Source: Winogradskyella aurantiaca
GTDB lineage: Bacteria; Bacteroidota; Bacteroidia; Flavobacteriales; Flavobacteriaceae
Direction: 5' to 3'
DNA: 64,000 nucleotides
Assembly (NCBI RefSeq): GCF_003362725.1
Contig: NZ_QKTV01000006.1
Span: 1-64,000, forward strand
In this document: positions 1-8,727 of the stretch, one piece after another
How positions within the stretch are numbered: position 1 is the stretch's first letter
Layout of the letters: every line of letters starts with the position of its first letter
Notes under the pieces: model-generated
Told to the model about the DNA's origin: nothing
Seen by the model: only the letters and a program-made list of their open reading frames with translations
Database searches by the model: none
Position numbers and translations under genes: made by a program

Positions 1-2181
1 ATAATCCGTAGGGTCAAGACCCCCTAATACCACTGGGTCCATTACCGTTAAATCAAACTCTACAAAACCATTAGTGTCATCCCCATCCAAACTATTGTCG
101 CACTGGGCAAATACACCAGGGGTGGCGGTGACCTCTGTAAATACCTCAAGAGTGAAATCCTCTAATACAAAGCAAATTCCAGAATCAGTATCAACAATTC
201 TTACATGAATCACCTCGCCATTGGCTCCATCATAACTACTTGAATTGGTTATGGGATTGAGCCCATCACGGGCCTCATTTAAGGAGTTGTGATAAGTCAC
301 TAAAAAATCAGCAGGATCCTGCCCTCCTAACACTAGTGATGTATTGGATTCGAGATTAAAAACTGCTGTTACACCGGTACTACAATTACTTAAATCCTGA
401 GGTTCACCCTCAACAACAGGACTTTCTCTAAACTCTACAACTATAGAATCAGTCGTAGTACAACCTCCACCAAAATCAACATCAACACTGTAGGTCCCGG
501 CTTCTACAACGGTTAGGGTCGACCCAGTTTCCCCTGGAATTTCAACCCCATCTTTAAACCACACATGTGTGGCGCCAGGGGCTCTAGTATCAAGTTCCAC
601 ATCGTTACCGCCACAACGGGCATTACCATTGGCAATGGTGATGTCATCTCCAAGATCACCCCCTAAATTAAAACTACCCGCTTCAATAAACACGGCAGAA
701 TCAAAGGCCTGATCAGACAAACCATCCAATCCCAAATCACTCACAACCAATTTGATTTCATAGGTTACTCCTGGAGTCACTGGTGAGCTTGCTGTCAGCA
801 CTTTGGTTCTCCCATTAAAATTAGTATCTGTTACTGTTCCTGGGGCACCCCCAATGGAAATATTGGAATTATAACCTTCGAAAAACTCTGGGTTATTAGC
901 ACAAGTCGGATTGTTGTTAATATTAGGTATCGTGATTTCGTCTCCATTGGGTAAGACCGCTAGATTCGTGTACGATGTACTCCCTAATCGACGAAGTAGG
1001 AAAGCAAACCCATCAGAATAATCACATTCAAAATTTGTTCCTGTCCCTGAATACTCCTCAGAAGCCATGATAAATCGGAAGCTTATGGACTCTGCTGTTG
1101 GGGTGAAATTAAATTTTATGAAGGTCCCATCTCTACTGTTTACAACACCTAAAGCGTCCTCCAAATCAATATCTCCAGGAATACCCAAAGGACGTGACAT
1201 AGTTAAATTGGGTGATGACGCGTTACCAGCTTCGGAAACCCAGCCAGTACTTAAAACAATTCCTTCTTCAAATGGAAAGTCAGACGCCCCTCCTCTGGTA
1301 AAATATCCATAGCTCTTTTCAACTAAGTTATCCGAAGTGCCATTAAATGCATACTCAAAATTATCGACCTCAGCGCAACCACCAGTAACTAGAACTTGAC
1401 TTATCAATTCTTCTGGAGTAAAAGACGATTCTGGAAATGCCGGGCTATTAGCAGTGATTATTGAATCTTCAACTATAACGGTAATAGAAACACTTTCACT
1501 ACAGCCTATTGGATTACTATCTGTAACTGTAAGTATCACATTATAAGAGCCCCCATTATTAAACTGATGCCCAGTAATTTGACCAAATCCCGTATTACCG
1601 TCCCCCCAGTCCCAGGTATAAATAGCCCCAGCAGAGGACTCCGAGAAATTCGCTGTGGCATTAAAATCTACGAAGGTACCTGCAGAAACTACAATAATAC
1701 CTTCGGCATTAGCAGAAGGATTGGTACTGTCAATAATAGGCTCTATATCCTGACAGTTGGGTGTACATTCCAATTGAGCCTCCCAACCAATAGTCTCAGC
1801 AGATGGTGAGGATGAAAAATGCAAGGTCAAGCAGCCCGTAGCATTATTCCCAATGACTAGAACTGGACTACTGTTTCCACTGTATTCACCAACTAAAGGA
1901 GCCGATGTACTGTCGCCATCATATATTTTTAATACATCCTGTCCCTCTTGAGTACTAAATTCTGTAAAATCAAGTACTATTAATTCATCCGCCACGTCAG
2001 GGCAAATAGTCATCGTAAAATCCTCACCTGGAGCATAATCATTGGCCGCTCCGCCCGAATCTGTGAATGTTCTGGGACCACAAGTGTTAAACATACCATT
2101 TTGCATTGGCAATTCTTGTGCTAAAAGACTTAGGCCCGCAACAAAGGCAAGTAATATTAAGGCTAAATTCTTGTTCATCAT
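1..2181 (-). CDS. secreted CUB / PKD / choice-of-anchor-L protein (partial, C-terminus off window)
   Basis: My own reading of the reverse strand gives an open frame from ATG at 2181 (a second ATG follows at 2178) to position 1 without a stop, so at least 727 residues; the C-terminus is missing. Residues 1-22 are a signal peptide ending LSLLAQ. About 32-140 is a CUB-like domain with paired cysteines and the motif VLKIYDGDST. About 145-240 is a PKD-like domain with WDWGDGNTGFG. About 255-500 matches the choice-of-anchor L domain (FEEGIVLSTGW, IMASEEYSGTG, DGFAFLL). An Ig-like stretch and further extracellular repeats follow. Such proteins are normally exported by the type IX system through a C-terminal sorting domain, which would lie beyond the edge and cannot be seen. 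Divergent from the next gene. Probable surface adhesin; ligand unknown. Confidence 0.85.
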   Translation of the reverse strand, partial: MMNKNLALILLAFVAGLSLLAQELPMQNGMFNTCGPRTFTDSGGAANDYAPGEDFTMTICPDVADELIVLDFTEFSTQEGQDVLKIYDGDSTSAPLVGEYSGNSSPVLVIGNNATGCLTLHFSSSPSAETIGWEAQLECTPNCQDIEPIIDSTNPSANAEGIIVVSAGTFVDFNATANFSESSAGAIYTWDWGDGNTGFGQITGHQFNNGGSYNVILTVTDSNPIGCSESVSITVIVEDSIITANSPAFPESSFTPEELISQVLVTGGCAEVDNFEYAFNGTSDNLVEKSYGYFTRGGASDFPFEEGIVLSTGWVSEAGNASSPNLTMSRPLGIPGDIDLEDALGVVNSRDGTFIKFNFTPTAESISFRFIMASEEYSGTGTNFECDYSDGFAFLLRRLGSTSYTNLAVLPNGDEITIPNINNNPTCANNPEFFEGYNSNISIGGAPGTVTDTNFNGRTKVLTASSPVTPGVTYEIKLVVSDLGLDGLSDQAFDSAVFIEAGSFNLGGDLGDDITIANGNARCGGNDVELDTRAPGATHVWFKDGVEIPGETGSTLTVVEAGTYSVDVDFGGGCTTTDSIVVEFRESPVVEGEPQDLSNCSTGVTAVFNLESNTSLVLGGQDPADFLVTYHNSLNEARDGLNPITNSSSYDGANGEVIHVRIVDTDSGICFVLEDFTLEVFTEVTATPGVFAQCDNSLDGDDTNGFVEFDLTVMDPVVLGGLDPTDY

Positions 2182-2311
2182 TGTACCCAGAAGCTCATAA
2201 ACTGATACTTTTCTGGGGTCGGCGCGAAAATTACACAATTTATGTGATTTGACCTCTTAAAGTTCCTACAATTCTTATGCATTGGAACGGCATTAAAGTG
2301 GACATATTTTG

Positions 2312-2319
2312 TAATTTTG
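2312..2319 (+). promoter_or_regulatory. putative -7 box (TAATTTTG) of the Nfu gene
   Basis: TAATTTTG fits the Bacteroidota -7 consensus TAnnTTTG and lies 12 nt before the ATG at 2332. The nearest upstream TTG (2282-2284) is 27 nt away, too far for the usual 17-23 nt; it is 20 nt from an imperfect TATTTTG at 2305-2311. The box covers the TTG at 2317, which argues against that codon being the start of translation. Confidence 0.4.
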
Positions 2320-2331
2320 CAAAAAAAAGAA

Positions 2332-3234
2332 ATGGCTATTTCCCTAGAAATAAAAGAAACTTCCAGTCCTACTATATTAAAATTTGAAGCTGACAGCTTT
2401 CTTACCAAGCATAGTAGTTTCGAATTCAATAATATTGATGAAGCTGAAAAATCACCTCTTGCACAGCAACTTTTCCATTTACCCTTTGTTAAGAAAGTGT
2501 ACATAGCTTCGAATTTTGTGGCTATAGAACGTTTTAATATCGTGGAATGGGCAGATGTTCAAGAAGAGGTTAGAACCGTTTTAGAAACTTATATCAATGG
2601 AGACCAACCCATTTTCATTGTCGAGGAAGAAACAGAGTCTAGATCTCCAATTACTATTTACGCCGAGAGCACACCTAACCCAGCAGTTTTAAAATTTGTA
2701 TGCAATAAAGCTTTAACGGCAAAAGTCCTTGAATTTAATTCTATAGACGAAGCTAAGCCATCACCTTTGGCGATTGCGTTGTTCCAATTTCCGTTCATAA
2801 AAAGTGTTTTCATTGACCGAAATTATGTGTCGCTTACCAAATACGATATTGCCGAATGGGATGATATCACCTTGGAACTGCGCACTTTTTTAAAAACCTA
2901 TTTGGAAGAGGACAAACCAGTTCTAGACGAAAGCATCAGTATGCAAAAAGTAAAGGTAGAATCTGAAAAGGAAACGAACTTTGAGAAACTTGATGATATC
3001 TCAAAGCAAATAGTCAATATCCTAGAAGAGTATGTGAGACCTGCCGTAGCAAGCGACGGTGGAAACATAGAGTTTAAGTCGTTTGATGAGTCTTCCAAAA
3101 AAGTTGAAGTAATTCTTCAAGGTGCATGCAGCGGATGCCCGTCCTCCACATTTACCCTTAAAAATGGCATTGAAAACATGCTCAAACAAATGCTTAACGA
3201 CGAGCAGATTTACGTAGAAGCTATTAATCAATAA
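2332..3234 (+). CDS. NifU/Nfu-family Fe-S cluster scaffold with duplicated N-terminal domain
   Basis: 300 residues from ATG 2332; a TTG 15 nt upstream is in frame but overlaps a promoter-like box. Residues about 3-92 and 107-195 are two copies of the Nfu N-terminal domain: each carries a NSIDEA/NNIDEA plus SPLA block followed by a PFxKxVxI strand and an EWxD motif. Residues 222-298 are the NifU C-terminal domain with the cluster-binding pair C266-SG-C269. Nfu proteins carry [4Fe-4S] clusters to target enzymes in the cytoplasm. The paired cysteines are intact, so function is expected. The mscS gene starts 16 nt downstream and is probably cotranscribed. Confidence 0.9.
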   Translation: MAISLEIKETSSPTILKFEADSFLTKHSSFEFNNIDEAEKSPLAQQLFHLPFVKKVYIASNFVAIERFNIVEWADVQEEVRTVLETYINGDQPIFIVEEETESRSPITIYAESTPNPAVLKFVCNKALTAKVLEFNSIDEAKPSPLAIALFQFPFIKSVFIDRNYVSLTKYDIAEWDDITLELRTFLKTYLEEDKPVLDESISMQKVKVESEKETNFEKLDDISKQIVNILEEYVRPAVASDGGNIEFKSFDESSKKVEVILQGACSGCPSSTFTLKNGIENMLKQMLNDEQIYVEAINQ

Positions 3235-3250
3235 TCAAAATAATCTAATT

Positions 3251-4063
3251 ATGAACTTACAAGAATGGTTAACCAAAGGCTACGACCTGGTGTTGGACTA
3301 CACGCCAAAATTAATTGCTGCGATTCTAATCTGGATCGTTGGATCCTGGCTAATTAAAATGATCCTGAAAGGGATTAAAAAGGCTATGAAAAAACGAGAT
3401 TATGATGAGAGTTTGCAGAAATTCTTAGCAGATCTTATTGGTTGGGGCTTAAAAATACTTTTAATAGTTATTGTTTTAAGTACAGTTGGTATTGAAACAA
3501 CTTCTTTTGCCGCTATATTGGCAGCAGCAGGTTTGGCAGTTGGTTTGGCTCTTCAAGGATCGCTTTCTAATTTTGCTGGTGGGGTTTTAATAATGATTTT
3601 TAAGCCCTTTAAAATTGGTGATCTGATAGAAGCTCAGGGAGAAATTGGGGCCGTTGCAGAAATTTCAATTTTTACTACAAAACTAACTGGACTATCCAAC
3701 AAAGAAATTATCATTCCAAACGGAATTTTATCAAACGGCAACATTGTCAATTACACGTCCCTAGGTACCAGAAGAGTAGATTTGGTTATTGGTGTGAGTT
3801 ATGATTCTGACATTAAACAAACCAAGTCTGTATTGATGGATATCCTTGAAAAGCATGATTTGATTTTAAGTGATCCGGAACCAAGCGTTACGGTCTTAGA
3901 ACTAGCTGATAGCTCTGTTAATTTTGCAGTTCGCCCATGGTGTAAGTCAGAAGACTACTGGACTGTCTATTTTGATGTCATGGAGGAAACTAAGGAACAA
4001 CTAGATGCAGCTGGAATTGAAATTCCATATCCACATCAGGTAGAAATACGGAAGAATGCCTAA
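3251..4063 (+). CDS. small-conductance mechanosensitive channel, MscS family
   Basis: 270 residues, the size of a minimal MscS. Three membrane segments at about 19-39, 62-80 and 85-115; the third is the Gly/Ala-rich pore helix (AAAGLAVGLALQGSLSNFAG) followed by the KPFKIGDLIE motif that starts the cytoplasmic beta domain. IIPNGILSNGNIVNY is the usual beta-domain signature. The channel opens under membrane tension to release solutes during hypo-osmotic shock. Second gene of a two-gene unit with the Nfu scaffold. Its stop codon overlaps that of the convergent tsaB by 4 nt, so its terminator has to lie inside tsaB (see 4120-4146). Confidence 0.93.
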   Translation: MNLQEWLTKGYDLVLDYTPKLIAAILIWIVGSWLIKMILKGIKKAMKKRDYDESLQKFLADLIGWGLKILLIVIVLSTVGIETTSFAAILAAAGLAVGLALQGSLSNFAGGVLIMIFKPFKIGDLIEAQGEIGAVAEISIFTTKLTGLSNKEIIIPNGILSNGNIVNYTSLGTRRVDLVIGVSYDSDIKQTKSVLMDILEKHDLILSDPEPSVTVLELADSSVNFAVRPWCKSEDYWTVYFDVMEETKEQLDAAGIEIPYPHQVEIRKNA

Positions 4064-4743
4064 AACAAGGGTTTTGGCTTAATGGCTATAAAATCCTTAA
4101 GGTAATAAGGTTCAAAATAAGCGACGTCCTCAACGTCGCTTTTTTTGTATTTCATCTCGGAAATCTGTGCCATCTCTTTGGCAGATGGTAAAGCTTCCAC
4201 ATACCTTACCCCTGTCTTATGGTCAACCAATACGGCTTTAGTTTTTTGAACAGAGTTACCTATAAACACTATTTCTGAACCACCTTCAATATAAGCATCA
4301 TAAATGTTTGGCTCTAAAATCTCAGCCTTGACATCTCTCTCGAGTTCATAGTTAGCCCCAAAAACTGCAGCATATACTTCCATTCTTCTGGCATCGAGCA
4401 TAGAAATAATCTTACCATCTTTAATGGCTATCTGTCTTGCTAGAGCTTCTAAAGTTTCGGTGGCTATTAGCGGTTTATCCAAGGCATAACATAGCCCCTT
4501 CGCTGCTGAAACACCTATTCTTAATCCGGTATACGAACCAGGACCTTTACTAACTGCTATAGCATCGAGAGAATTGGGTTCAACATTGGTTTCATTAAAA
4601 ACGTCTTTAATAAATCCGTGAAGTTTTTCACCGTGAGAATATCCTTCTTCAGCGGTTTCTTTAAGAAACAAAACTTCCCCACCTTTTGCCAGGGATACTG
4701 AACAATTGGTAGTGGAAGTTTCTATATTAAGAATCAAGGCCAT
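4060..4743 (-). CDS. tsaB: tRNA threonylcarbamoyladenosine biosynthesis protein TsaB
   Basis: 227 residues, normal for TsaB. ASKHA-fold start LNIETSTTNCSVSL and the diagnostic VSKGPGSYTGLRIGVSAAKG segment at about 64-83. TsaB is the inactive-homologue partner that activates TsaD in adding threonylcarbamoyl to A37 of ANN-decoding tRNAs in the cytoplasm. It starts 8 nt after the stop of the adaptor gene at 4752 and so is the last gene of the exporter operon, a position without obvious functional link. Its 3' end carries the terminator of the opposing unit. Confidence 0.92.
   Translation of the reverse strand: MALILNIETSTTNCSVSLAKGGEVLFLKETAEEGYSHGEKLHGFIKDVFNETNVEPNSLDAIAVSKGPGSYTGLRIGVSAAKGLCYALDKPLIATETLEALARQIAIKDGKIISMLDARRMEVYAAVFGANYELERDVKAEILEPNIYDAYIEGGSEIVFIGNSVQKTKAVLVDHKTGVRYVEALPSAKEMAQISEMKYKKSDVEDVAYFEPYYLKDFIAIKPKPLF
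4120..4146 (+). terminator. rho-independent terminator for nfu-mscS, inside tsaB coding sequence
   Basis: Plus strand: a perfect 7-bp stem AGCGACG (4120-4126) / CGTCGCT (4134-4140) with a 7-nt loop, followed by seven T (4140-4146). It begins 57 nt after the mscS stop. It has the correct T-run only for plus-strand transcripts. It lies in the last 30 codons of the convergent tsaB gene. Confidence 0.7.
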
Positions 4744-4751
4744 TATTGGCT

Positions 4752-6056
4752 TTATTCGGTAGATTCTGAAGTCTCTTCAGTTGTTTTTTTGTCCGCACCT
4801 TCAACTTCAACAGCATCACCAGATTTCAGTGTTTTAGATACAACGTTATAAGGACCTGTAATGATTTCATCACCTTCTTCAAGTCCTTCTGTCACCTCTA
4901 TGTTAGTGTCATCCTGAATTCCAGTTTTAACCACTTTTAATTTGGCCTTACCGTTATCATTTACAAAAACACATTCAAACTTTTCTTCAGAAAATGAGGA
5001 ACTTGCTGCACCCTTGGTTTTATTTGTTTTCTTAACTGTAGAGGTATCGGTCTTAATTACAATAGCACTAATTGGAGCAGACACTGCATTTGGTCTTCGT
5101 TCAGTTATAATATCAACTGTTGCCGTCATTCCAGGTCTAAATGGTGAATACGAATCTGGCTTCCCTTCTGTTAAATCACTGTAAGACTCATCAAGAATAC
5201 GCACTTTTACCTTAAAGTTGGTCACCTGATCTGCCGCTAGATTTGATGCCGCAGAATTAGCTATCTCGGTAACAATACCACTAAATTCCTTTTTTAAATA
5301 TGCATCAACTTCAACAATAGCAGTATCACCAATCTCCACCTTTACAATATCATTCTCATTAACATCAACCTCAACCTCCATATTACTTAGATTAGCAACT
5401 CTCAAGATCTCAGTTCCCGCCATTTGGGCTGTTCCAACAACACGCTCTCCAAGTTCTGCTTGAAGAAGTGAAATAGTACCATCCATAGGTGCATAAATGG
5501 TTGTACGCATGAGATTATCACGTGACTCGTTAACAGTGGCTGCCGCACTCTTTACGCTATAATAGGCGGAGTTTCGTGAAGCAACTGCAGTTTCATAATT
5601 AGCAATAGACTGATCCCAATCTGCACGAGAAATTACTCCTTTTTCAAAAAGGTTCTCATTTCGCTCGTAATTAGCCTTCGCTTGCTTTAAATTGGCTTCT
5701 GCCTGTTCTAGCCCAGCTTGTGCATTTTGATAGGCTGCTTCAGCTCGGTTAAGACCAGATTCAATTAAGTCTGGGTTGATCTTTACTAAAAGATCTCCTT
5801 TTTTAACTTGATTCCCTTCTCTGATAGGCAATTCGATGATCTCTCCTGAAACTTCAGATGAAATACTCACCTCTACTTCAGGATAAATCTTTCCAGTCGC
5901 TGAAACAGTTTCGATAATTTCTTTTAGTTGAACTTTTTCGGTAGCTACGGTCTTAAAGTTTCCTTTTTTACCAAACCATCCCATCTTACTTCCTGCAATA
6001 AGAAGTATGACTACTACTGCAACTAGTGCTAGAATTATCTTTAAATTTTTACTCAT
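4752..6056 (-). CDS. periplasmic adaptor (HlyD/MacA-type membrane fusion protein), second copy
   Basis: 434 residues. One N-terminal membrane anchor (about 5-23), then a split lipoyl/barrel-sandwich domain (SGEIIELPIREGNQVKKGD, later TTIYAPMDGTIS), a long Ala/Glu-rich coiled-coil hairpin at about 95-180, a beta-barrel (DVNENDIVKVEIGD) and a membrane-proximal domain. The last about 20 residues are acidic and Glu/Thr-rich. Adaptors of this family bridge an inner-membrane ABC permease and an outer-membrane TolC-type duct. It starts 2 nt after the TolC gene. Compared with the adaptor at 7550 it has a longer tail and an insert rich in Lys/Ser near residue 345. Confidence 0.88.
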   Translation of the reverse strand: MSKNLKIILALVAVVVILLIAGSKMGWFGKKGNFKTVATEKVQLKEIIETVSATGKIYPEVEVSISSEVSGEIIELPIREGNQVKKGDLLVKINPDLIESGLNRAEAAYQNAQAGLEQAEANLKQAKANYERNENLFEKGVISRADWDQSIANYETAVASRNSAYYSVKSAAATVNESRDNLMRTTIYAPMDGTISLLQAELGERVVGTAQMAGTEILRVANLSNMEVEVDVNENDIVKVEIGDTAIVEVDAYLKKEFSGIVTEIANSAASNLAADQVTNFKVKVRILDESYSDLTEGKPDSYSPFRPGMTATVDIITERRPNAVSAPISAIVIKTDTSTVKKTNKTKGAASSSFSEEKFECVFVNDNGKAKLKVVKTGIQDDTNIEVTEGLEEGDEIITGPYNVVSKTLKSGDAVEVEGADKKTTEETSESTE

Positions 6057-6058
6057 GA

Positions 6059-7498
6059 TTAGAACTTTAGTTCAACAGCTGGTATTCCAAAATACAACTC
6101 CAACACTTTTAATTTAAAAATGTAGTCGTACTTTGCTCGGTTGGCTGTTATTATTGCTGCGTCTAAATTAAACTTAGACTGACTATATTCAAAAGAATTT
6201 ATGATACCTACATTGTAGCGCTCCTCTGCATAATTAAAGGCTAATTGTTGTGATTCTAAAGCAGATAAAGCCGCATCATAGGATTTAAGTGCCCCCTCAG
6301 CATCAACAAAAGCTTGGTATACAGTAGATTCCAAATCCAACTCCGTCTGATCCAATTGGTTTTGGGTTCTCTCTAAATTAATTTTATTCCTTATCACATT
6401 AGACCTTGAAGATAGTCCATTTAGAATAGGGATACTTAGACTTAGTCCATATGAAATACCATCGTTTCTCCATAACTGCTCAAAGTAAGGTAGGGCTGGT
6501 TCCTCTACAAAAAACGTATTAGGCACATCAGCGACAACAGCTTCCCCTGTACTTTCTACACGACCAATCTGTTCTGTAACAATTGGATTATCTGGGTCTA
6601 CTCTTAAATCAAAACTAGTTGTGCTTGTAAATCTAGTGTTGTAACCAAAGAATGCTGTAAGCCTTGGATAGTATGACGATCTCGCTATTTGAAGATCTTT
6701 CATCGCTAATTCCACATTCTGTTGGGCTATTTTAACTTCACTTCTAACCTCTTTTGCGGCGTCAATAATTTCATCAACAGATTTACCTGCTATGTCTTCA
6801 TTAACCAAATTGTATCCTTCTTCTTGTATGTCGAAGTTTTCATAATCTTTGATTAATAATAACTGAGCTAAACTTATTAATGAGATCCTAATACTATTCT
6901 CAGCAGTTACAATTGTTTGCTGTTCATTAGCATCAGTAGCTTTAATTTCAAGTAAGTCACCTTCGGGTAATACCCCAGCATTCACTAATTCCTGGGTTCG
7001 TTCTATTTGCTCCTTAGTAACCTCGTTTTGACGCATAAGGGATTTTAAATTTTCTTTATCGAGTATAGCCCTTAAATAACTATTAGCTACCAAAAGCGAA
7101 ATATCGTCCTTCATTTTAGCGAGGCGGTACTGGGCTGCCAACTCTGATATTTCAGCACGTTGTGAAGCTCTAATGTTTCGCAAACCGTCAAACAAAGTAT
7201 ATCCGGCATTTATCCCTGGAGTTGAAGATAGAAATGTTGTAGTCTCCGCTCTATTGGTCGTTGGATTAAAGTTAAGACCCGAACTCTCAACAACATTTGT
7301 AGAAGCATTTAATGAAGGCAACCAGTTTCCAATAGATTCTAATTTTTCTGCATCAACTGCCTGTAAATCTAACTCACTTTGCTTAATATCTATATTGTTC
7401 TCTAAAGCGTATTCAACGCATTCTTTAAGAGTCCATTTTCTTTGTGCTTGCGTAATTCCTACAGTCAAAAGAATTACTATTAAGATTGATTTTTTCAT
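6059..7498 (-). CDS. TolC-family outer-membrane efflux protein
   Basis: 479 residues with signal peptide MKKSILIVILLTVGITQAQ. Two outer membrane factor repeats: the first contains WTLKECVEYALENNIDIKQ and the second begins near SVDEIIDAAKEVRSEVKIAQ. NWLPSLNAS and SSYYPRLTAFFGYN are the typical strand entries of the OEP fold. It would form the trimeric outer-membrane duct of the exporter encoded around it. Flanked by two adaptor genes, 51 nt after the first and 2 nt before the second. Substrate cannot be inferred. Confidence 0.9.
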   Translation of the reverse strand: MKKSILIVILLTVGITQAQRKWTLKECVEYALENNIDIKQSELDLQAVDAEKLESIGNWLPSLNASTNVVESSGLNFNPTTNRAETTTFLSSTPGINAGYTLFDGLRNIRASQRAEISELAAQYRLAKMKDDISLLVANSYLRAILDKENLKSLMRQNEVTKEQIERTQELVNAGVLPEGDLLEIKATDANEQQTIVTAENSIRISLISLAQLLLIKDYENFDIQEEGYNLVNEDIAGKSVDEIIDAAKEVRSEVKIAQQNVELAMKDLQIARSSYYPRLTAFFGYNTRFTSTTSFDLRVDPDNPIVTEQIGRVESTGEAVVADVPNTFFVEEPALPYFEQLWRNDGISYGLSLSIPILNGLSSRSNVIRNKINLERTQNQLDQTELDLESTVYQAFVDAEGALKSYDAALSALESQQLAFNYAEERYNVGIINSFEYSQSKFNLDAAIITANRAKYDYIFKLKVLELYFGIPAVELKF

Positions 7499-7549
7499 AA
7501 TGTTGCTTATATGTCTATTGACATGTAAAAGTGTTACAGAAATATTTAA

Positions 7550-8710
7550 TTATCCTCTGGAGAATTGAGGAGGTCCTTGAACTTGATTCCAAACTTTGAT
7601 TTTGTCGTCCTTAGTAATACCACTTTTAACCTCAACATAAATGCCGTTACTAACTCCTAATTCAACATCGCGTTTTTCATATTTCTGATCTGAAATCTCA
7701 ATTTCAACAAAAGGCTTTTTAGTTTCAGGGTCATATTGAACCAAGGCCTCCTTGATTGCTAAAACTTCTTCAGCCTTTTCTAAAATAATTGAAGCATTTG
7801 CACTTAGTCCTGCTCTTATAAAGGTGGAATCTATTTGTTTAAGTGTTCCTTTGATCTCGAATTGAATAGCACCATTTTCCTCAACTCCCTTTGGTGCGAT
7901 ATAATCTAATACCGCCTCAAACTTTTGGTTTTCTATAGCACCTACTGTTATTTCCAATGGTAGACCTTCCTTGATCTTACCTACTTCACTTTCATCAACT
8001 TTACCTTCGAAGATCATCTTCTTAATATCTGCTAGAGAAGCAATAGAGGTTCCTTCATTAAAGTTATTCGCCTCGATCACCTGATTACCTGCCTTAACTG
8101 GTACATCTAGAACCATTCCTGAAACAGTTGCTCTTACCTGAGTCTGCGCAATATTACCAAGCCCCTGAGTTGTACCAGTTTTGATAATATCATAGTTCTG
8201 CTTAGACTGTGTTAAATTGATTCGCGCCTGCTCCACACTTTGTTTGGCCTGTAAATAAGTATTGTTAATACCATCAAAATCATTTGCTGAAATAACACCC
8301 TTATCAAACAGTGATTTCTGTCGGTCATAAATAGCCTTCTGCGTCTTGTAATTAATTTCAGCTGTTTGAAGGGCTGTCTCGTTTAAAGCAATGGAATTTT
8401 GGGCACTTGCTAAAGAGGATACGTTTGGAATAACGCGAATTTTAGCAATTAAGTCCCCAGCTTGCACATACTCGCCAGCCTCAATATATACCTCTTCAAT
8501 AACTCCCGAAATATTGGGTTTAATTAAAACCTCTTCCTCAGGGACAATACTTCCTGTTGCGACAGTATTAACTACAATAGTTTCATTACTAGGTCCATCA
8601 GTTGTATACTTAATTGGATCTTCTTGATTCTTTTGCCATAAGTAACCAAGGGCTACTACAAATACAACAACAATTGTTATAAGTATGATGACAGTTTTTG
8701 TTCTTTTCAT
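7550..8710 (-). CDS. periplasmic adaptor (HlyD/MacA-type membrane fusion protein), first copy
   Basis: 386 residues: N-terminal membrane anchor (about 5-24), lipoyl half-motifs SGVIEEVYIEAGEYVQAGD and RATVSGMVLDVPVKAGNQV, alpha-hairpin about 100-180, beta-barrel with KVDESEVGKIKEG and a C-terminal domain. ABC-type adaptor for a MacB-like pump. It starts 17 nt after the permease gene at 8728. Ends in a short QGPPQFSRG tail. Confidence 0.88.
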   Translation of the reverse strand: MKRTKTVIILITIVVVFVVALGYLWQKNQEDPIKYTTDGPSNETIVVNTVATGSIVPEEEVLIKPNISGVIEEVYIEAGEYVQAGDLIAKIRVIPNVSSLASAQNSIALNETALQTAEINYKTQKAIYDRQKSLFDKGVISANDFDGINNTYLQAKQSVEQARINLTQSKQNYDIIKTGTTQGLGNIAQTQVRATVSGMVLDVPVKAGNQVIEANNFNEGTSIASLADIKKMIFEGKVDESEVGKIKEGLPLEITVGAIENQKFEAVLDYIAPKGVEENGAIQFEIKGTLKQIDSTFIRAGLSANASIILEKAEEVLAIKEALVQYDPETKKPFVEIEISDQKYEKRDVELGVSNGIYVEVKSGITKDDKIKVWNQVQGPPQFSRG

Positions 8711-8727
8711 TTTATGATGATGATTAA

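Noticed and set aside
1067-1809. Two plus-strand open frames of about 80 residues
   Set aside because: They lie opposite the well-supported minus-strand CUB/PKD protein frame, which is open across the whole interval.
2178-2504. Minus-strand 108-residue frame near the Nfu gene
   Set aside because: Opposite strand of the Nfu N-terminal domain; no family match and it covers the divergent promoter region.
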